Below are positions 57,348 to 64,000 of a stretch of 64,000 nt of DNA, one piece after another. Made by a program: the position numbers and the translations under genes. Source of the stretch: Candidatus Methylophosphatis haderslevensis (GTDB taxonomy: Bacteria; Pseudomonadota; Gammaproteobacteria; Burkholderiales; Rhodocyclaceae). The notes below the pieces were generated by a model, which was given only the letters and a program-made list of their open reading frames with translations, was not told the origin of the DNA and made no database searches. Positions within the stretch are counted from its first letter, which is position 1; every line of letters begins with the position of its first letter. The stretch is from positions 806,001 through 870,000 of the forward strand of contig JADJSA010000001.1 in the NCBI GenBank assembly GCA_016711925.1, read 5' to 3'.

Positions 57348-59321
57348 ATGGCGACATCTTCCTATTCCGAATCCAGCTTCCGCGTGCTCAAAGGCCTGGA
57401 GCCTGTGCGCGAGCGTCCGGGCATGTACACGCGCACGGATTCGCCTTGCCACGTGGTGCAGGAGGTGATCGACAACGCGGCGGATGAAGCGCTGGCAGGG
57501 TTTGCCAAGAGTATCCACGTCGCCCTCCACACCGATGGCTCGGTGACGGTAAGCGACGACGGGCGCGGCATTCCGGTCGGCATGCATCCCGACGAACGGG
57601 TGCCGGTGGTCATCCTGGCATTCACGCGCCTGCACGCCGGCGGCAAGTTCGACAAGAAAGGTGGCAATTCGGCCTACGCGTTCTCCGGCGGGCTGCACGG
57701 CGTCGGCGTGGCGGTGACAACCGCGCTGTCGACCCGCGTCGAGGTCGAGGTGCGGCGCGAGGGCAAGATTCACCGACTTCTGCTCGCCAAGGGCGGCGAG
57801 GCCATCGGCGATATCCAGGTAGTGGGCGAATGCGGCCGCCTGAGCGGTACGCGGGTGCGCGTCTGGCCAGACCCGAAGTACTTCGACACACCCAAGGTTC
57901 CGCTCGGCGAACTGGAGCGCCTGCTGCGTTCCAAGGCCGTCCTGCTGCCGGGCGTAAAGGTGTACCTCGATATCGAACAGGCCAACGGCGAACTGCTGTC
58001 GAAGACGTGGTCCTATCCGCAGGGCCTGGCGCAGTATCTGGGCGAACAGGCCGGCTCGGCCGAGCCCGCCGCCCCGCTCTATTGCGCAGAAAAGTTTGCT
58101 CCGAACGACGACCCCAATTTCGCCGAAGGTGAAGGCGCGGCCTGGGTGCTGGGCTGGTTCGCCGAGGCGGTGCCGAGCGAATCCTACGTCAACCTGATTC
58201 CGACGGTCGCCGGCGGCACGCATGAATCGGGGCTGCGCAGCGGCGTGTTCGACGCGGTGAAGGCATTCATCGAGCACCACGGCCTGCTGCCGCGCGGCAT
58301 CAAGCTGCAGCAGGAAGACGTGTGCGCGCGCATGGCCTTCGTGCTGTCGGCGCGCATTCTCGATCCGCAATTCCAGGGCCAGGTGAAGGAAAAGCTCAAC
58401 TCGCGCGAAGCAGTGAAGCTGGTCTCCGGCATGGTGCGCGATCCGCTGGAAATCTGGCTCAACAACCATGTCGATGCCGGCAAGGCTATTGCTGACCTGT
58501 CGATCAAGCAGGCCCTGGCGCGGCAGAAGAACGCGCAGAAGGTGGAGAAGCGCAAGCAGTCCGGCGTCGCGGTGCTGCCGGGCAAGCTCTCGGATTGCGA
58601 GAGCGAGGACATCGCCGACAACGAGGTGTTTCTGGTCGAAGGCGATTCGGCCGGCGGCAGCGCCAAGCTGGCCCGCAACAAGGAAACCCAGGCCATTCTG
58701 CCCTTGCGCGGCAAGGTGCAGAACAGTTGGGAGATCGATGCCGACCGCCTGTTCGCCAACGCCGAAATCCACGATATCGCGGTTGCGCTCGGCGTCGATC
58801 CGCACTGCCCGAAAGATTCCCCCGACCTGGCCAATCTGCGCTACGGCAAGGTGGTGATCCTGTCGGATGCCGACGTCGACGGCTCGCACATCCAGACGCT
58901 GCTGCTGACCTTGTTCTTCCGTCATTTCCCCGCCCTGATCGAACGCGGCCACGTCTATGTGGCGCAGCCGCCGCTGTATCGCGTCGACACCCCGGCTCAG
59001 GGCAAGAACCGGCCGGCACGCCGGCTCTACGCGCTCGACGACGGCGAACTCAACGCGATTCGCGACCGGCTGAAGAAAGAAGGCGTCGCGCCGGAGAAGA
59101 TCGAGATCGGCCGCTTCAAGGGCCTGGGCGAGATGAACCCGGTGCAATTGCGCGAAACGGCGATGGACCCGGCCACCCGCCGCGTGCTGCCGATCCGCGT
59201 GCGCGCCGAAGCGCTGGCCGATACGCTCAAGACTTTCACCATGTTGATGGGCAAGGGCGAAGCCGCGTCGCGCCGCGAGTGGATGGAAGCCAAGGGCGAT
59301 TCGGTCGAGGCCGACGTCTGA
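57348..59321 (+). CDS. parE: DNA topoisomerase IV subunit B
   Basis: A 657-residue GHKL-type II topoisomerase B subunit. It starts MATSSYSESSFRVLKGLEPV, with RERPGMYT, VIDNAADEALAGFA, the ATP site DDGRGIPVGMHP and GGLHGVGVAVTTALS. The Toprim part has LVEGDSAGGSAKLARNKETQ, ILPLRGKVQNSWEID and KVVILSDADVDGSHI. Absence of the long GyrB insert, the length and the adjacent parC identify it as ParE rather than GyrB. It acts with ParC to decatenate chromosomes. The frame is open to 57069, but family homology begins at 57348. Confidence 0.95.
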   Translation: MATSSYSESSFRVLKGLEPVRERPGMYTRTDSPCHVVQEVIDNAADEALAGFAKSIHVALHTDGSVTVSDDGRGIPVGMHPDERVPVVILAFTRLHAGGKFDKKGGNSAYAFSGGLHGVGVAVTTALSTRVEVEVRREGKIHRLLLAKGGEAIGDIQVVGECGRLSGTRVRVWPDPKYFDTPKVPLGELERLLRSKAVLLPGVKVYLDIEQANGELLSKTWSYPQGLAQYLGEQAGSAEPAAPLYCAEKFAPNDDPNFAEGEGAAWVLGWFAEAVPSESYVNLIPTVAGGTHESGLRSGVFDAVKAFIEHHGLLPRGIKLQQEDVCARMAFVLSARILDPQFQGQVKEKLNSREAVKLVSGMVRDPLEIWLNNHVDAGKAIADLSIKQALARQKNAQKVEKRKQSGVAVLPGKLSDCESEDIADNEVFLVEGDSAGGSAKLARNKETQAILPLRGKVQNSWEIDADRLFANAEIHDIAVALGVDPHCPKDSPDLANLRYGKVVILSDADVDGSHIQTLLLTLFFRHFPALIERGHVYVAQPPLYRVDTPAQGKNRPARRLYALDDGELNAIRDRLKKEGVAPEKIEIGRFKGLGEMNPVQLRETAMDPATRRVLPIRVRAEALADTLKTFTMLMGKGEAASRREWMEAKGDSVEADV

Positions 59322-59357
59322 CCGATTCCGCCAAAGCGCTCTCCCCACCACCGAACC

Positions 59358-59397
59358 GATGCCCTGGAACCCGCATGGATACTGGCTCTCAGGGCAC
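59358..59397. repeat. REP-like element, copy between parE and parC
   Basis: The 40-bp unit gatgccctggaa, two variable bases, cgcatggata, c or t, tggctctc, a or c, gggcac recurs after parC at 61834. The ends tgccctg and cagggca can pair as a stem. A looser version lies at 19320. Confidence 0.65.
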
Positions 59398-59467
59398 CTC
59401 CCGGGCATGACCGAGGCGCTTTTGAGAGCAGCCGCAGCAGCCCAGCCAATCCGAATTCGACCCGAAC

Positions 59468-61797
<2,330 letters not shown>

Positions 61798-61833
61798 CCG
61801 CAGCCGTTTGCGGCACCCCGGCCGGCGCCGGTC

Positions 61834-61873
61834 GATGCCCTGGAAGGCGCATGGATATTGGCTCTCCGGGCAC
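61834..61873. repeat. REP-like element, copy after parC
   Basis: Second copy of the 40-bp unit at 59358, differing at only four positions. It lies 36 bp after the parC stop and before the convergent arsenite-transporter stop. Confidence 0.65.
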
Positions 61874-61893
61874 CCTTGCGGCGAGTGTGGGGC

Positions 61894-62985
61894 TTACGGC
61901 CGGGCCGCTCGCGGCGCCATGCCGGTCTCGTACCAGGGTTTGCTGGCGTTGACGATCTTGACCACCACCAGCATCACCGGGACCTCGATGAGCACGCCGA
62001 CCACTGTGGCAAGCGCCGCGCCCGATTCGAACCCGAACAGGCTGATGGCCGTGGCGACGGCCAGTTCAAAAAAGTTGGACGCGCCGATCAGCGCGGACGG
62101 GCAGGCAACGCTGTGCGCCACGCCGAGCCGCTTGTTGAGCCAGTAGGCCAGCCCGGAATTGAGAAAGACCTGAATCAGGATCGGCAGCGCCAGCATGGCG
62201 ATGATTGCCGGCTGCTTGATGATCGCCTCGCCCTGGAAGGCGAACAGCAGCACCAGTGTCAACAGCAAGGCCCCGATGGAGAACGGCCCCAACCTTTCCA
62301 GCACCGCATCGAAGTAGGTCGTCCCCCGGGACAACAATTGCCGGCGCCAGATCTGCGACAGGATTACCGGAATCACGATGTACAGGCCGACCGAGGTCAG
62401 CAGCGTGTCCCACGGCACCGCGATGGACGAGATGCCGAGCAGCAGTCCGACGATCGGCGCGAACGCGAAAATCATGATCGTGTCGTTGAGCGCGACTTGC
62501 GACAGGGTGAAGTACGGGTCGCCGCGCGACAGCCGGCTCCAGACGAAGACCATCGCCGTACACGGCGCGGCGGCCAGCAGAATCAGGCCGGCGACATAGC
62601 TGTCGAGCTGCTCGGCCGGCAGCCACGGTGCGAATACCTGCCGCACGAAAATCCACGCGAGCAGAGCCATCGAGAACGGTTTGACGGCCCAGTTGATGAA
62701 CAGGGTCACGCCGATGCCCTTCCACTGCGCCCGGACTTGATGCAAAGCGCCGAAATCCACCTTCACCAACATCGGGATGATCATCACCCAGATCAGCAGG
62801 CCGACCGGAATATTCACACGTGCTACTTCCATGCGGCCGACGGCCTGAAACAGGGTCGGGAAGAGCTGGCCGAGCGCGATACCGGCGACGATGCACAGGA
62901 CGACCCAGATGGTCAGGTAACGCTCGAAAAACCCCATGCGCGCGCCGGATCCGGCCTGCGCCACGACCTTGCACTGTGCGCTCAT
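61894..62985 (-). CDS. acr3: Arsenite efflux permease, ACR3 family
   Basis: A 363-residue inner-membrane carrier with ten hydrophobic helices. It has the ACR3 patterns LLIWVMIIPMLVKVDFGALH, LAAAPCTAMVFVWSRLSRGD with the essential cysteine, and SALIGASNFFELAVATAISL. It exports arsenite made by the neighbouring reductases. Start ATG 62985 is 10 bp after the arsC stop; the frame is open to 63051, overlapping arsC, which is less likely. Confidence 0.93.
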   Translation of the reverse strand: MSAQCKVVAQAGSGARMGFFERYLTIWVVLCIVAGIALGQLFPTLFQAVGRMEVARVNIPVGLLIWVMIIPMLVKVDFGALHQVRAQWKGIGVTLFINWAVKPFSMALLAWIFVRQVFAPWLPAEQLDSYVAGLILLAAAPCTAMVFVWSRLSRGDPYFTLSQVALNDTIMIFAFAPIVGLLLGISSIAVPWDTLLTSVGLYIVIPVILSQIWRRQLLSRGTTYFDAVLERLGPFSIGALLLTLVLLFAFQGEAIIKQPAIIAMLALPILIQVFLNSGLAYWLNKRLGVAHSVACPSALIGASNFFELAVATAISLFGFESGAALATVVGVLIEVPVMLVVVKIVNASKPWYETGMAPRAARP

Positions 62986-62995
62986 CGAAGCCGGC

Positions 62996-63409
62996 TCACA
63001 GTCCGAGTGCAGCCCGCACGGCGGGCACGAGCCGCGCACGGATGTCGTCACGCACCCGCACGAAGCTTTCCAGCGGCTCGCCGTGCGGGTCGTGGAACGG
63101 CAGGTGGATCGTTTTCACGGCCTTGGGGAAGATCGGGCAACTCTCCCTGGCGTTGTCGCACACGGTGACTACCAGATCGATCGGTTGGTCGATAACCGCG
63201 GTCACGTCCTTCGGCTGCAGCCCCTCGGTGGCAATGCCGCCCGCCGCGAGCGCCTGCAGCGCGCCATCGGCAACTTTCGGTTGCGGCCGCGTGCCGGCGG
63301 ACAGCGCGCGGACGCGCCCTGGCAGATCGTGGCGCAGCAGCGCTTCGGCCATCTGGGAGCGACAGGAGTTGCCGGTGCATAGGATGAGTACGGTGGGAAT
63401 CGGGGTCAT
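62996..63409 (-). CDS. arsC: Arsenate reductase, LMW-phosphatase type
   Basis: A 137-residue protein of the low-molecular-weight tyrosine phosphatase fold. It starts MTPIPTVLILCTGNSCRSQM with the CTGNSCRS P-loop (nucleophile Cys plus a second Cys in the loop) and has VVTVCDNARESCPIFPKAVK, whose cysteine can form the relay disulfide, and HLPFHDPHGEP near the end. It reduces arsenate to arsenite with thioredoxin or glutathione-type reductants. It is preceded by a second, different reductase and followed by acr3. Confidence 0.92.
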   Translation of the reverse strand: MTPIPTVLILCTGNSCRSQMAEALLRHDLPGRVRALSAGTRPQPKVADGALQALAAGGIATEGLQPKDVTAVIDQPIDLVVTVCDNARESCPIFPKAVKTIHLPFHDPHGEPLESFVRVRDDIRARLVPAVRAALGL

Positions 63410-63449
63410 GAGCGGAAACCGGGGAGTCGGGGATTGGGAAGCGGCGTAG

Positions 63450-63940
63450 TCAAACGTCTTGCTCGCGCATCCGGCCGATGTCGTCGAGTTGGGTCTTGAG
63501 CGCCATCGCGTCGAGCTTTGCGAACGGCAGGCTGACGAACAGCGCGATACGCCGATTGAGCAGGGTGAAGGCCTTGAACGCGCCGCGCTGTTTGGCCGCG
63601 TCGTCACCTTCGACGGCAGCCGGGTCTTCCACGCCCCAGTGGGCGGTCATCGGTTGCCCCGGCCAGACCGGGCAAACTTCACCGGCGGCGTTGTCGCAGA
63701 CGGTGAACACGAAATCGAGCGGTGGTGGATCCGGTGTCGCAAATTCGTTCCAGCTCTTGCTGCGCAGCCCGGCGGTGTCGAGGCCGGCCCGGCGCAACTG
63801 CTCGATCGCATGGGGGGGTGGGGGGCGGGCGCTGAAGGCGGAGGGCCCTTGCCGACATGGTTGAGGATTACCTCGGCCAGGATGCTGCGCGCCGAGTTGC
63901 CGGTGCACAGGAACAGTACGTTGAAAACGCGATCGTCCAT
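63450..63940 (-). CDS. arsC: Second arsenate reductase, LMW-phosphatase type, with an apparent frameshift
   Basis: The ATG at 63940 opens MDDRVFNVLFLCTGNSARSI, LAEVILNHVGKG, then the frame breaks at about 63845. The family sequence continues in the adjacent frame: HAIEQLRRAGLDTAGLRSKS, LDFVFTVCDNAAGEVCPVWP, GQPMTAHWGVEDPAAVEG and a C-terminal helix to 63450. Between the two parts the coding strand has runs of C (cccccc twice), giving RPPPP where a glycine/histidine loop (SAGSHPAG type) is expected. Sequencing error in the homopolymers is likely. Corrected, it would be about 163 residues. It differs clearly from the downstream arsC (CTGNSAR against CTGNSCR). Confidence 0.85.
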
Positions 63941-63946
63941 GGCGAA

Positions 63947-64000
63947 TCAGCCGTTCTGCGGGCGTTTGGACAAGAACTGGATGGTCTGCGCCGCCGGCGC
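63947..64000 (-). CDS. Partial gene, C-terminal 17 residues only
   Basis: The minus strand entering the window reads APAAQTIQFLSKRPQNG and a stop at 63949-63947, 6 bp before the arsC start. Spacing suggests it is the upstream gene of the arsenic operon, perhaps arsR or another ars gene, but the visible tail is too short to identify. Confidence 0.45.
   Translation of the reverse strand, partial: APAAQTIQFLSKRPQNG

Noticed and set aside
56874..59408. 844-residue minus-strand open frame over parE
   Set aside because: It is fully antisense to parE, with arginine/histidine-rich composition and no motifs; a shadow frame.

Overview
The window looks like a chromosomal segment of a GC-rich betaproteobacterium, most likely of the Rhodocyclales type (Dechloromonas/Azoarcus/Accumulibacter relatives). 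This is inferred from the dapC-dapD-pilU-dapE-prmB block, the parE-parC pair, the ACR3/LMW-PTP arsenic genes and the overall codon use. No rRNA, tRNA or CRISPR array was seen.

Layout. (1) 1-7.6 kb is a decayed accessory zone. The end of an IS66-family element sits inside a LysR-type gene. An O-methyltransferase gene lies downstream of a tetR gene that is cut in two by a 2,633-bp IS21-family element with a 7-bp target duplication. Two copies of a dispersed repeat carry a QueF-like tail. (2) 7.6-14 kb holds a periplasmic solute-binding protein followed by two large hybrid histidine kinases, with a nested inverted repeat between them. (3) 14-19.4 kb holds an IS110 remnant, the third repeat copy, an AraC regulator divergent from a MAPEG protein, an SDR with altered catalytic residues, a frameshifted tautomerase and a diguanylate cyclase. 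(4) 19.4-29.9 kb is a conserved core: an EamA transporter, lysine/peptidoglycan genes dapC-dapD-dapE interleaved with pilU, then prmB, a multi-PAS kinase with a receiver-only regulator, and a glutathione peroxidase. (5) 30-56.7 kb is a capsule locus. (6) 57.3-64 kb holds parE, parC and an arsenic-resistance operon.

The capsule locus is the most interesting part. Reading leftward from 56.7 kb it encodes a seven-domain reducing type I PKS without a thioesterase, an alpha-oxoamine synthase overlapping it by 4 nt, KpsE/KpsM/KpsT export proteins, a long GT9 protein, a methyltransferase, an FkbM methyltransferase, an OPX lipoprotein (Wza/KpsD type), a GT4 enzyme, KpsC and KpsS, an SDR with a hydrophobic C-terminus, and an LtaS/sulfatase-type membrane enzyme. 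This gene content matches rhizobial rkp-1 (rkpA/G/H/I/J) K-antigen genes combined with a group-2-like ABC capsule exporter. The inferred logic is that the PKS makes an acyl chain, the oxoamine synthase releases it by condensation with an amino acid, the SDR reduces the ketone to a sphingoid-like amino alcohol, and KpsS/KpsC add Kdo before export. The central 40-44.9 kb is visibly less GC-rich and contains remnants of a duplicated GT9-methyltransferase module around the FkbM gene.

Several single-base frameshifts occur: tnpC, istA, istB (two), the tautomerase, parC and arsC. At least parC is normally essential, and there are odd G/C homopolymers near 57.2 and 63.8 kb. Some apparent pseudogenes may therefore be consensus-sequence errors.
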